Origin: DATKYQ01 sp035528415
GTDB lineage: Bacteria > Myxococcota > B64-G9
Length of the DNA stretch: 64,000 bases
Direction: 5' to 3'
Assembly: GCA_035528415.1 (NCBI GenBank)
Contig: DATKYQ010000097.1
Span: forward strand, 62,001 to 126,000
Shown here: positions 35,857-45,100 of the stretch, in pieces
Numbering within the stretch: the first letter of the stretch is position 1
Layout: each line of letters starts with the position of its first letter
Program-made: the position numbers and the translations under genes
The notes under the pieces: generated by a model
What the model was told of the DNA's origin: nothing
Databases searched by the model: none
What the model saw: the letters and a program-made list of their open reading frames with translations, nothing else

Positions 35857-36378
35857 ATGATGAAGATATACACAAAAACGATTCCGATCATTGCCAAAGA
35901 GATAGTCGACAGCCTGGTAGGCAACGGCGATATCGAACTTGAAGAAGGCCTTGAGGCCGAGGCTCCCAGGGACTTCGAAGCCATCCTGGCCGAGTACGTC
36001 CGCAGTGAGCGGGAGGTGTGCGATTACACCACTGACGTGCTGGCCTCGCATGGCTGGGGAAATGCCAAGTACGGTGAGGCCCGCCGCCTTGCCGCCGCCA
36101 ACAGGAAGGTTCCCCTCGATGACGAGGCCCTTGACTTCATCATCAACCAGATGCTCGAGTTCATGCTGATGTCGGCGAACATCGCCGAGGTTTATGCCGA
36201 GGACAGGATCATGCGCAAACGCATCGCGGACATCATCAGGCGCAGCCTGAAAGTTCACGACGAGCTCGATGTCGAGGTTCGCAAGCGTCTGCGGAATCTG
36301 CAGGAAGGCACGCGCGACTGGGAGATTGCCTACCGCAAGACGATGGAAGAGGTGCGGCGCGCCAAGGGGCTTGTCTGA
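35857..36378 (+). CDS. DUF507-family protein
   Basis: 173 residues, mostly helical and highly charged. The two-part pattern (I-A-K-E-I-V-D-S-L near the N-terminus and M-R-K-R-I-A-D-I-I-R-R-S-L near residue 115) matches the duplicated DUF507 layout I know from deltaproteobacterial proteins. Function unknown. It follows uvrC by 19 nt, so it is probably in the same transcript. Confidence 0.7.
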   Translation: MMKIYTKTIPIIAKEIVDSLVGNGDIELEEGLEAEAPRDFEAILAEYVRSEREVCDYTTDVLASHGWGNAKYGEARRLAAANRKVPLDDEALDFIINQMLEFMLMSANIAEVYAEDRIMRKRIADIIRRSLKVHDELDVEVRKRLRNLQEGTRDWEIAYRKTMEEVRRAKGLV

Positions 36379-36391
36379 AGGCCGTGGAATT

Positions 36392-37828
36392 CTACTTTTT
36401 GAGTATTATGTCGAACTTCTTCACCTCGAACTTCTTGTCCAGTTTGAAGCGGGTGGAGAAAGGTCGGTAATGAGGCTTCTCGATCTTCAATTCGTGTTCT
36501 GATCCAACATCCAGGTTTTGCACGATGCAAGGCGTCGCGCACCTTTCCGATGTGTCGAGAAACACCTTGGCGCCGGCGGGAGTGGAACTTACCGATAGCA
36601 TGCACTTACCGGACGGCACCCCCGGAGATGTCTCCGGCGCTGGTTGCGCGCGGAAGAAAAGTGTCGCAGCCAGCGCGACCAAGAGCGCCAACACTCCCAG
36701 GCCAAGCCAAAGGCAGTATCGCCTGCCGGTCGAAGGCGGTCGAAAAGCGGCCTTATCCAATTCGTGACCAGTCGCTTCGGCGTGCGTCTCGATTTCCGGG
36801 GTGGCTGCGGGATGCGGTTTGAGACCCTCAGCGCCGAGATCGCTGAACAGGTGTGGCTCGATCTCACCCTGGGCCAGCGCATCTTCGATCTTTGCGGCTT
36901 TCTCGATTCGTTCGCCGAACAGGTCGCGCATGAAGGCCGCCAGGTCCTCGGGTGTCGACTCCTGCCCGGTCACACGGGCCGCCTCATCCAGGGTGGAGGC
37001 GAACTGTTCGGCGGTTTGAAAACGGGCATCTGGGTTCTTGATCAGGGCCTTGAGGATGACGGCATCGAGTTGCTCGGGGATTTCAGGGTTCCAGCGGTTC
37101 GGCGGCGGCGCGCTGCCCTCGATGATATCTTTGAAGATTTCCCTGTTTTCCATGCGCTGGTAACGGCGCCGACCCGTGACCAGTTCCCATAACACGGTTC
37201 CGGCGGCGTAGACGTCGGTGCGGGCATCGAGCGGTTTGCCCGTGACCTGCTCGGGCGACATGTAGGGCAGCTTGCCCTTGACCGTACTTTTTGACTCCTG
37301 CTTCTCGTAGTTGCTGGTGGCCCTGGCTACACCGAAGTCGAGCACTTTCGTCTCTCCATCGAAAGAGACGATGATGTTCTGCGGGCTGATATCGCAATGA
37401 ACGATGTTCAAGGGCCTCCCGGCGACATCTGTCTTGGTATGTGCGTATTGCAGTCCCAGGCATGCCTGGCGCACTATTCTCACGGAGTGCCGCAAGGGGA
37501 GGAGTTTCTTTTTCTTGCGAAATGCCTTGGCTATCGAATAGGCGTTTTCGCCGTGGACGTACTCCATGGCGATGAAGTAGTTCCCGTCAGCGTATCCCAG
37601 GTCGTACATCTGCACCAGGTTGGGGTGCATCAGGCGCGAGGCGATGCGCGCCTCGTTGAGAAAAAGATGCACGTACTCGCGGTTGTTCCTGAGTTCGGGC
37701 CGCAGCATCTTGATGACCACCAGCTTGTCTTCGCCGTCGGGCAAACGCTGCGTGGCAATGTAGATCTCGGCCATGCCGCCGGTGGCGATTCCCTTCAGCA
37801 GATGAAACCTACCCACTTGCCGGATCAT
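36392..37828 (-). CDS. Ser/Thr protein kinase with PEGA tail (non-RD)
   Basis: 478 residues. Hanks-type kinase domain 1-280: glycine loop I-A-T-G-G-M-A-E, Lys40 in V-V-I-K, Glu59, D164-F-G, and M-S-P-E-Q. The catalytic loop reads H144-C-D146 instead of H-R-D, so Arg is replaced by Cys while the catalytic Asp stays. One membrane helix lies at about 369-390, then one PEGA domain outside. The layout is a cytoplasmic kinase with an external sensing module. It lies downstream of a second, similar kinase. Confidence 0.92.
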   Translation of the reverse strand: MIRQVGRFHLLKGIATGGMAEIYIATQRLPDGEDKLVVIKMLRPELRNNREYVHLFLNEARIASRLMHPNLVQMYDLGYADGNYFIAMEYVHGENAYSIAKAFRKKKKLLPLRHSVRIVRQACLGLQYAHTKTDVAGRPLNIVHCDISPQNIIVSFDGETKVLDFGVARATSNYEKQESKSTVKGKLPYMSPEQVTGKPLDARTDVYAAGTVLWELVTGRRRYQRMENREIFKDIIEGSAPPPNRWNPEIPEQLDAVILKALIKNPDARFQTAEQFASTLDEAARVTGQESTPEDLAAFMRDLFGERIEKAAKIEDALAQGEIEPHLFSDLGAEGLKPHPAATPEIETHAEATGHELDKAAFRPPSTGRRYCLWLGLGVLALLVALAATLFFRAQPAPETSPGVPSGKCMLSVSSTPAGAKVFLDTSERCATPCIVQNLDVGSEHELKIEKPHYRPFSTRFKLDKKFEVKKFDIILKK

Positions 37829-37940
37829 CGAAAACCGATTCTTCCCATCTCAATCAAACAACGAACCTGGCCGCTCAAATGATATTCCAGACACCACGCC
37901 TTTTGGAAGGTCTTTTTGTTGTGGAACGCTGACCAGGAGT

Positions 37941-40337
37941 CTACTCCAGGAAGTTGGCCTTGATGACTGTTTTCTCGCCTGGCTTGATGATTGCCTTACG
38001 CTCGAGGGTCCGATTCAGGGTAGGGTTTTTCAGTACCACCTGGTAAATGCCTTCGTAGAGTTCCTGGGGCTCGAAGGGGGTAGTGCCGATCTTCTTGCCG
38101 TGAATGTATACGTCGGCCCATGGCTTGGCTCGCACCAGCAGTAGGCCTTTCGCGAACTCCACGTTTTTCCTGATCGACTCACCGCTCCGGGCGACGATCT
38201 TTATTGTCTTTGTGGCCTGGAGCTGTCCGTTCACCAGGCGAACGCTGTGTGAGCCGGCCCGCAACTCGTAGTTGGCGATGGGAGTCGTTCCGATGTCCAC
38301 GTTGTCCACGAACACCTTGGCCCAGGGTTTGCAGTCCAGCGACAGGCGGGCCTTGCCTTGCACCCCGGGGGCTGGGCTGCGAACGAGCCTGGCGACGATT
38401 TTCATGTGTTCGCCGCGCCTGGGATGTATGCGCTGCGACCATTCCTTGTATCCCTTGAGCCTGGCGCCGACTAAATAATTGCCCCCGGGTTCCAGGGCAA
38501 AGCTCGAAGACACGGGGCTGCCGTTGAGGAGAAACGAGGCACCCACGGGGCGGGAGCGCAGGCTGACATAGGCCCGCTTCTTGTCGGTGCCGGAATCACC
38601 CGTCCCACCGGGAGGGAGGTCGCCTGTCAGCTTGATGCTTCGGCCGGGCGGTACGCTGAAAGTCTTCGTCCAGTTCTTGCGCCCCTCAATCGAGGCCACC
38701 AGGGTGTGGCTTTCCCTGGCCGCCAGGCGCTCCAGGGTCAAGGGCGTTTTTCCCGCTACAGGTTTACCGTCCAGTGTGACCGCCGCGCCGGGCGGTGTGG
38801 TGACGACTTCCGCCCGGCCCCAGCCGGTGGTCGTGGCGCCGGCTTTCTCCAGTTGCGCGTGAAACGGGCGCGGTTCGGTATCCTCGACCTTGAACTGAGT
38901 ATTCCATTGTTTGAATCCGACCTTCGAGACACGCAGGGCGTAAAGCTTGCCGAACGGCAGATCTTTTACGTCACAGGGGGTTGTTCCTTTACGGTTGCCG
39001 TCAATGAAGACGGCGGCCCCGGCCGGGCTGGAGGTGACGTGAACACTGCCCGTGGTTGGCGTGATTACCGTTCCTGCGTCCCTTATGGTTGCTCTGCCTC
39101 CCGGAGTTCTCGTTTGCTGGTAGACGAAGTATGCCAGGACGCCCAGGATTCCCAGCAGGATGATGACGATCGAGCCGCTCAGCAGCTTGCGCTCGGGCTT
39201 TGCATACGGTGCAGGCACGGGCGCTGGGACGATCCTGGAAACACCCGTGGTCGGCTTGGGAAACAGCGGCTTCGACGGTGTGCTTATCGGTGACACCTGC
39301 GATGGCGTTGCGCCCGTGCCGGGCACGTACATGTCCGGTTCACTCAAGTCGTCGAACAGCAAAGATTCGAGACTGTCGCCGTCGGACTGGGCCTGCTCGA
39401 TCTTGCGCAGATTCTCGAGCTTGTCCATGAACAGCTCGCGCATGAAGGCGCTCAGGTGAACCGTGCTGGATATCAGCCCCTGGTTCTTCATGAACTCCTC
39501 GAGAGCCATGTGCATCTCGAGCGCAGTGGCGAAACGGTTCTCGGGATGTTTCTCCAAGGCCTTTAGGATTATCGCCTCGAGTTCGGCGGGAATCTGCTGG
39601 TTTATCTCGCGTGGCGATCGGACGGTGCCTTCGGTGATCTCCTTGAGGATCATCAGCTCGGAGTCGAGCTTGTAAAGGCGCAAGCCGGTTGCCAGTTCCC
39701 ACAGCACGATACCCATTGAAAAGATGTCGCTCCGTGCGTCGACCGGTCGGCTCATGCACTGTTCGGGTGACATGTAGGAATACTTGCCCTTGAGTATCCC
39801 GGCGCGGGTCTCCTGGTACTGAGTGGCGGCCTTGGCGATGCCGAAGTCCACCAGCTTAGTAATGCCTTCGAACGACACCAGAATGTTCTGTGGGCTGATG
39901 TCCCGGTGAACTATGTTGAGCGGCGTGCCGTTGGTGTCCTGCTTCGAGTGGGCGTAGTGCAGTCCCTCGCAGGCCTGGCTGATGACCTTCACCGTGTGCT
40001 GCAAGGGCAGCGGCGTTTTTCTTTTCCGGCAGGCTTTTGCCACTGTGCGCAGGTTTTCACCCTGAACGTACTCCATGGCGATGAAGTATGTGCTTCCCAC
40101 TCTTCCAAGGTCGTAGATCTGGACGATATTCGGGTGGGTCAGGCGGGCGGCGACGCGCGCCTCGTCGAGAAACATCTGCACGAATTCATCATTGCTGGCC
40201 AGGTTCGGCAGGATGGTCTTGATGACTACAATCTTCTCGAAACCCTCCATGCCACGTTGCTTGGCAATGTGAATTTCCGCCATCCCGCCCGAGGCGATTT
40301 TTTTCAACAGCTTGAATTTTCCGAACTGCTGAGCCAT
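37941..40337 (-). CDS. Ser/Thr protein kinase with five PEGA domains
   Basis: 798 residues. The kinase domain ~1-275 has all key residues: I-A-S-G-G-M-A-E, V-V-I-K, V-H-R-D-I-S-P-Q-N-I, V-D-F-G, M-S-P-E-Q. A membrane helix near 385-408 (I-V-I-I-L-L-G-I-L-G-V-L) leads to five PEGA units (P-A-G-A-A-V-F-I-D-G, P-P-G-A-A-V-T-L-D-G, and so on) to the C-terminus. The start is ATG 40337, where the kinase fold begins; an ATG at 40385 adds an unlikely leader. Closely related to the neighbouring kinase over the catalytic part. Confidence 0.92.
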   Translation of the reverse strand: MAQQFGKFKLLKKIASGGMAEIHIAKQRGMEGFEKIVVIKTILPNLASNDEFVQMFLDEARVAARLTHPNIVQIYDLGRVGSTYFIAMEYVQGENLRTVAKACRKRKTPLPLQHTVKVISQACEGLHYAHSKQDTNGTPLNIVHRDISPQNILVSFEGITKLVDFGIAKAATQYQETRAGILKGKYSYMSPEQCMSRPVDARSDIFSMGIVLWELATGLRLYKLDSELMILKEITEGTVRSPREINQQIPAELEAIILKALEKHPENRFATALEMHMALEEFMKNQGLISSTVHLSAFMRELFMDKLENLRKIEQAQSDGDSLESLLFDDLSEPDMYVPGTGATPSQVSPISTPSKPLFPKPTTGVSRIVPAPVPAPYAKPERKLLSGSIVIILLGILGVLAYFVYQQTRTPGGRATIRDAGTVITPTTGSVHVTSSPAGAAVFIDGNRKGTTPCDVKDLPFGKLYALRVSKVGFKQWNTQFKVEDTEPRPFHAQLEKAGATTTGWGRAEVVTTPPGAAVTLDGKPVAGKTPLTLERLAARESHTLVASIEGRKNWTKTFSVPPGRSIKLTGDLPPGGTGDSGTDKKRAYVSLRSRPVGASFLLNGSPVSSSFALEPGGNYLVGARLKGYKEWSQRIHPRRGEHMKIVARLVRSPAPGVQGKARLSLDCKPWAKVFVDNVDIGTTPIANYELRAGSHSVRLVNGQLQATKTIKIVARSGESIRKNVEFAKGLLLVRAKPWADVYIHGKKIGTTPFEPQELYEGIYQVVLKNPTLNRTLERKAIIKPGEKTVIKANFLE

Positions 40338-40502
40338 GTGCCCCAGTCGGTGAAAGCAAAAATTTGAATACCAGCCGCGGTTCATGTTATTATCCGCTTA
40401 AATTCGAAGTCAATAAAAATGCATTGAAACACTTGACTTTGTGAACTCATGATCGTTACAAGAAAACCTGTGATTCGCTATCGGCGCCCATAGGAGACGT
40501 TT

Positions 40503-41417
40503 GTGACAGGAAAAATCGCCCGTAGCCTGGCCCGCGTCGTACTTTGCCTGTGTGTGCTGTGCACCTCGCAGCCGGCCTGGTCGCAAGTCAATGACTTCGG
40601 CAGGGGCAACCTGCAGCTCAAAGAGGCCAAGATCCTCTACGACAACCTGCAGTACCGCGACGCCTTGAAAAAGTTGAAGACGGCTATCAGGGTCAAGGGC
40701 ACCACTCGCAAGGACATCGTCGAGATATACAAGTACATGGGCTCGATCTACATCGTTCAGGGGCAGAAGAAGTACGCCGTCCGCGCCTTCGAGCTTCTTC
40801 TGAAGGTTAGTCCTAACTATGAGATGAACCCCCTCCTGACTTCGCCCAAGATCCTCAACTTCTTCAACAAGGTCAAGCAGGGCATCCAGAAGCGGGACAA
40901 GGTAATAATGCGCCACACTCCCATCCAGGAGATCTCGGCCGCGGAGCGAATTGAAGTGAAGGCTTACGTGGTCGATATACACAGTCGACTGCGCAGGATG
41001 CAGGTGTACTACCGGCGCCGGGGAGATCCCGAGTATTCGACGGTACAGATGCGACCCGCGAAGGCCGCCGGACGGGAGGCGGGCGCCCGTACCTATGTCG
41101 GCAGCATTCCCTTCATCTGGCACCTGACGGACGAAGTGGAGATGTTCATCGACTATTACATCGCGGGCAGCGACGCCAAGGGCCGCTGGGTCGCGAACAT
41201 GGGCAATCCCAAGCAGCCGGCGACGTTCAGGATAAACCTGATGGCCGGCAAAGTGCCCGAAGGCGCCCGCTCCACGCCCGTGCTGAAGAGTTGGTGGTTC
41301 TGGACATTGGTCGGAGTGGGGTTGGCCGGGATTGGCGCGGGGACTTATTTCGGCGTGACGGCCGGGGGCGGAAGATCCCAGCCAACCACCGGACAGGCCG
41401 TGCTGGTTATTCGCTAA
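40503..41417 (+). CDS. exported protein with TPR-like region and C-terminal membrane helix
   Basis: 304 residues from a GTG start behind AGGAG. Signal peptide ending S-Q-P-A-W-S-Q. Residues ~30-110 look like two or three TPR helices (A-K-I-L-Y-D-N-L-Q-Y-R-D-A-L-K-K-L). A beta-rich middle follows, then one hydrophobic helix near 262-285 (F-W-T-L-V-G-V-G-L-A-G-I-G-A-G). This layout recurs in myxobacterial proteins next to PEGA kinases, but I know no function. It is 8 nt upstream of the next lipoprotein gene. Confidence 0.78.
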   Translation: MTGKIARSLARVVLCLCVLCTSQPAWSQVNDFGRGNLQLKEAKILYDNLQYRDALKKLKTAIRVKGTTRKDIVEIYKYMGSIYIVQGQKKYAVRAFELLLKVSPNYEMNPLLTSPKILNFFNKVKQGIQKRDKVIMRHTPIQEISAAERIEVKAYVVDIHSRLRRMQVYYRRRGDPEYSTVQMRPAKAAGREAGARTYVGSIPFIWHLTDEVEMFIDYYIAGSDAKGRWVANMGNPKQPATFRINLMAGKVPEGARSTPVLKSWWFWTLVGVGLAGIGAGTYFGVTAGGGRSQPTTGQAVLVIR

Positions 41418-41425
41418 GGACAAAA

Positions 41426-41875
41426 GTGAAGAGCCCGACAACAATTCTGTTTATCCTTCTGTCGCTGGCACTCGCGGTCGGCGCATCCTGCGGTGGCGAC
41501 GATTTCCGGGGCATCTCGTTGAGCCTCGAATTTCAGCCGCGGGATCTGCCGCAGGACACGACGGCGATCAATTACTATGTCCTGCCTCTTCAGCTTTTCG
41601 ATGGTTCACAGGCGGCCTGTGAAAATTTCATGGGTTCACAGGCGGAAAAGAGCGTGCTCGATTACACGACAGATTTCGTCAAGCGCGGCTACCAGGGGGT
41701 CAGCGCCACGGAAAGTGTCACTTTAACGGTGGCCGAGCTTCCCGAGGGCATGCTCATGTTCTATATCGAGGCCGCCAGCACAACCCAGGTCCTGGCTTGC
41801 GGATGCGGGCAGGGCCTGGTAGAGAGGGGCGAGAAAGTCGTTATTCCCATCCGCCTGGCAAGCGACTGTCGATAG
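41426..41875 (+). CDS. small putative lipoprotein
   Basis: 149 residues, GTG start 5-6 nt after AAGGA. Lipoprotein-type signal (F-I-L-L-S-L-A-L-A-V-G-A-S-C). The mature part is beta-rich with a C-G-C-G near the end. No family recognised. Co-directional with the TPR-like gene and probably in its operon. Confidence 0.65.
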   Translation: MKSPTTILFILLSLALAVGASCGGDDFRGISLSLEFQPRDLPQDTTAINYYVLPLQLFDGSQAACENFMGSQAEKSVLDYTTDFVKRGYQGVSATESVTLTVAELPEGMLMFYIEAASTTQVLACGCGQGLVERGEKVVIPIRLASDCR

Positions 41876-41919
41876 TAGTTTTTCCATTCAAAATAACTGC
41901 TTGACCCGGAAACGGCATC

Positions 41920-41948
41920 TTGCCTTTTCAGGGCGAGTCGGTTAGAAT
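41920..41948 (+). promoter_or_regulatory. sigma-70-type promoter of the riboswitch and giant gene
   Basis: -35 TTGCCT (41920-41925), 17-nt spacer, -10 TAGAAT (41943-41948). A start near 41955 would sit about 20 nt before the first helix of the riboswitch, which supports the call. Confidence 0.55.
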
Positions 41949-41973
41949 CAGATCAGATAATCGGTTTGGTCGG

Positions 41974-42062
41974 TAGCCATCCGACAAAGGCAATCCAGGT
42001 TCTTCTGGAGCGCAAAGCCCTGATCCTCGCAAAGGGGAAAGAAGGGCCGCCGAAGATGGCGC
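41974..42062 (+). ncRNA. GEMM-I-like cyclic-dinucleotide riboswitch aptamer
   Basis: The order of GEMM-I parts is present. P1 closes by GCCATC (41976-41981) with GATGGC (42055-42060). Next comes CAAAGGCAATCC, then a P2 hairpin CCAGG/TCTGG with a TTCT loop, then GCGCAAAGCC, the most conserved GEMM segment. The second hairpin pairs GCCCT with AGGGC around TCCTC/GGGGA. The 3' side has CCGAAGATGGC. GEMM-I senses c-di-GMP, or cGAMP in the variant known from Geobacter. The P2 loop is not GNRA, which departs from the usual form. Confidence 0.75.
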
Positions 42063-42092
42063 TGTGGAAGATCGAAGGCGAAGCAGGACTGG

Positions 42093-42129
42093 CGGATTGC
42101 CGAGGATCATGTGGCGGTTCGCTTTTTTT
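42093..42129 (+). terminator. intrinsic terminator, likely riboswitch expression platform
   Basis: Nine-pair hairpin (with wobbles) CGGATTGCC (42093-42101) and GGCGGTTCG (42113-42121), followed by C and seven T at 42123-42129. It lies between the aptamer and the ribosome site of the giant gene, where a ligand-controlled terminator would be. Confidence 0.65.
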
Positions 42130-42164
42130 CTGTCCAGGCTATGGACAGGACGGGAGATGATGAG

Positions 42165-45100
42165 ATGGCCGCAAAGACGGGCACAATCCGGGCGAGGTTA
42201 CTGTCGACGAGCGTCGCGCTGGTACTGTTGGCATGTGGTTGGCTCTTCAGCGGTTGCGACAGCGGGTCGGTTCACGCCCAACTCGTCGGCGATATGTCGG
42301 TCGATCCCGACAATATTCCTACCAGTGGGGAGGCCGAGGCGGAAGTCGCCGTGTGGGTTTACCTCGAGGGCGCCGCCCGGACGCCGATAGAGGGCGCGCA
42401 GGTGGAACTGCTCTCGTCCCGTAACCAGGGCGGCAACCTGGTCGATACAATAGAGCAGCCCGACGTGCCGACAGACCCGGACGGCAGGGGCGTGGCCTTC
42501 ATCGGATCGACCACGGTTGGCGAGGCGGGGCTGGTGGTCAAGGTGAACGGGGCGCCCTTGTGCGATCACTACGAAGCTGGCAAGTGCGTTCGTCTGCAAA
42601 AGATGGTCACCTTCTATCTCGTCTGCTCGGGCGGCCTGGAAAACTGCAACGGCGAATGCGTCGATACCGGCGGCGATCCGGAAAACTGCGGCGGGTGCGG
42701 AACCACCTGCTCCTTCGACAATGCCGTGGCGCTGTGCGACGCCGGCCTTTGCGCGATGGGTGACTGCAACCTGGGCTGGGGCGACTGCAACAGCGACCCT
42801 GCCGACGGGTGCGAGACGAGCATCATGGGCGACCGGGAGAACTGCGGCAGTTGCGGCAATTCCTGCCCGCAGGGCCTGGGTTGCCTGAACGGAGAGTGCT
42901 CGATTACCTGTCATGATGACGATCTGGACGGTTTCGACGACGCGTCTTGCGGGGGAGCCGACTGCGACGATACGGATCCCGATTCATACCCGGGTGCCAC
43001 GGAGACCTGCGACGGCGCCGACAACGACTGCGACGGGGTCGTCGACCAGTTGCCGGAGGCGTCGGTCTCATGCGACGACGACAACGACTGCACCGCGGAT
43101 GTGTGCCAGCGCGGCCGGGCCTGCGTCAACATACCCCTGCAGGAAGGATCCTGTGACGACGGCGACGACTGCACCATGAATGACAGCTGTCGAGCCGGGG
43201 CGTGCTTCGGGGCGCCCTTCGACGCCGACGGTGACGGCCATCAATCACCGGCTTGCGGCGGAAACGACTGCGACGACGGCAACGCGGGGGTTTACCCCGG
43301 GGCTTTCGAGGGGGCCGGCTTGCCGCAAAGTTGCGCAGACGGGCTGGACAACGACTGCGACGGGCTAACCGACATGGCGGACGGGTTGTGCAATCCCTGC
43401 CAGACGGACATTGAGTGCGCCGACGGCGATCTGTGCAACGGAGTCGAGACGTGCATTGCCAGCGCCTGCCGGGCAGGCACGGCCGTCGACTGCAACGACG
43501 TCAACGGCTGCACCGACGACAGCTGTCTTCCCGCGACCGGTGCCTGTAGCCACGTCGACAACACTGCCCCTTGTGAGGATGGCGATCTGTGCACGCAGGG
43601 CGATGTCTGCTCCGGGGGAGCCTGCCAGCCGGGCGGCGCCGCGCTGGACTGCAACGACGCTAACGACTGCACCGACGATGCCTGCCAGCCGGCCACCGGC
43701 TGCGTCTACACCAACAACACCACAGCCTGCGATGATCTCAACCCGTGCACGGTGGGCGACGCCTGCGCCGGCGGGTTCTGCCAGCCGGGCTCGCAGACCC
43801 AGGCCTGCGACGACTCCAACGGCTGCACCGACGACAGCTGCAATCCGGCCCAGGGTGGCTGCGTCTTCACACCGAACGCACTACCGTGCAACGACGGCGA
43901 TCCCTGCACACAGGGCGATGCTTGCGGTTCTAGCGCCTGCCAGCCGGGCACGCCCAGGCCTTGCGACGACAACAACGTCTGCACGGACGACTCGTGCGAC
44001 AGCGGCACGGGCAATTGTGTCCATACCTACAACACGGCTGCCTGCGAAGATGGAGATGACTGCACGGCAAACGACACTTGTAACAACGGGGCCTGTACCG
44101 GAGTTGTCGTAGACGTCGACGGTGACGGATTTTTCTCCTGGGACTGCGGCGGGGTCGATTGTGACGATACGGACGAGAACGTAAATCCGAGTGTATTCGA
44201 GGGGCCGCAGGGCAGCCCGTTGTGCTCGGATTCGATCGACAACGACTGCGACATGGCTACAGACTCCAACGACCCTGGCTGTGCTCCGTGTACCGTGGAC
44301 GCCGACTGCAGCGATGGCAACGTCTGCACCGGCATCGAGATCTGCCAGGCTGGCTTGTGCGCCCCCGGCACACCGCTGGATTGCAGCGATTCGAATCCTT
44401 GTACGGACGACCTGTGCGACGCGCAGACCGGATGCTTCACGCTCGACAACGCCGATCCCTGCAATGACGGCGACGCCTGCACGTTGACGGACAACTGTCT
44501 AAGCGGCACCTGTGTCGGCATAAACCCGGTCGTCTGCGCTCCGCTCGACCAGTGTCACGACGCGGGAGTCTGCAACCCGGCCAGCGGGGTTTGCTCGAAC
44601 CCCAACACGGCTAACGACACACCCTGCAACGACAACAGCCTGTGCACGGCTAGCGACACCTGCCAGGCCGGTGTGTGCTCAGGGCAGAATCCCGTCGTCT
44701 GCACGCCGGTCGACTCCTGTCATGACGCCGGCGTCTGCAACCCCACCACAGGAATCTGCAGCAACCCGGTCAAGCCGGACGGCGCCGGCTGTAACGACGG
44801 CAACCTGTGCACCCAGGTTGACACCTGCCTGTCCGGCAACTGCAACGGCGCCAGCCCAGTGCAATGCTTGACCCTCGACCAGTGCCATAACGCGGGCATC
44901 TGCAACCCCGCCACGGGCTCGTGTACGGATCCAGACAAACCGGACGGCACGTCCTGCGACGACAGCGACGCCTGCACACTGACCGACGACTGCCAGGCCG
45001 GCACATGCACGGGAAGCAACCAGGTTGCATGCTCGGCCTCCGATCAGTGTCACGCAGCAGGGGTCTGCAACCCGGCCACGGGCGTCTGTTCCGATCCCCC

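Noticed and set aside
41966..42160. Small plus-strand frame of 64 residues before the giant gene
   Set aside because: It covers the riboswitch-like structure and the terminator and has no ribosome site; RNA structure explains the sequence better.
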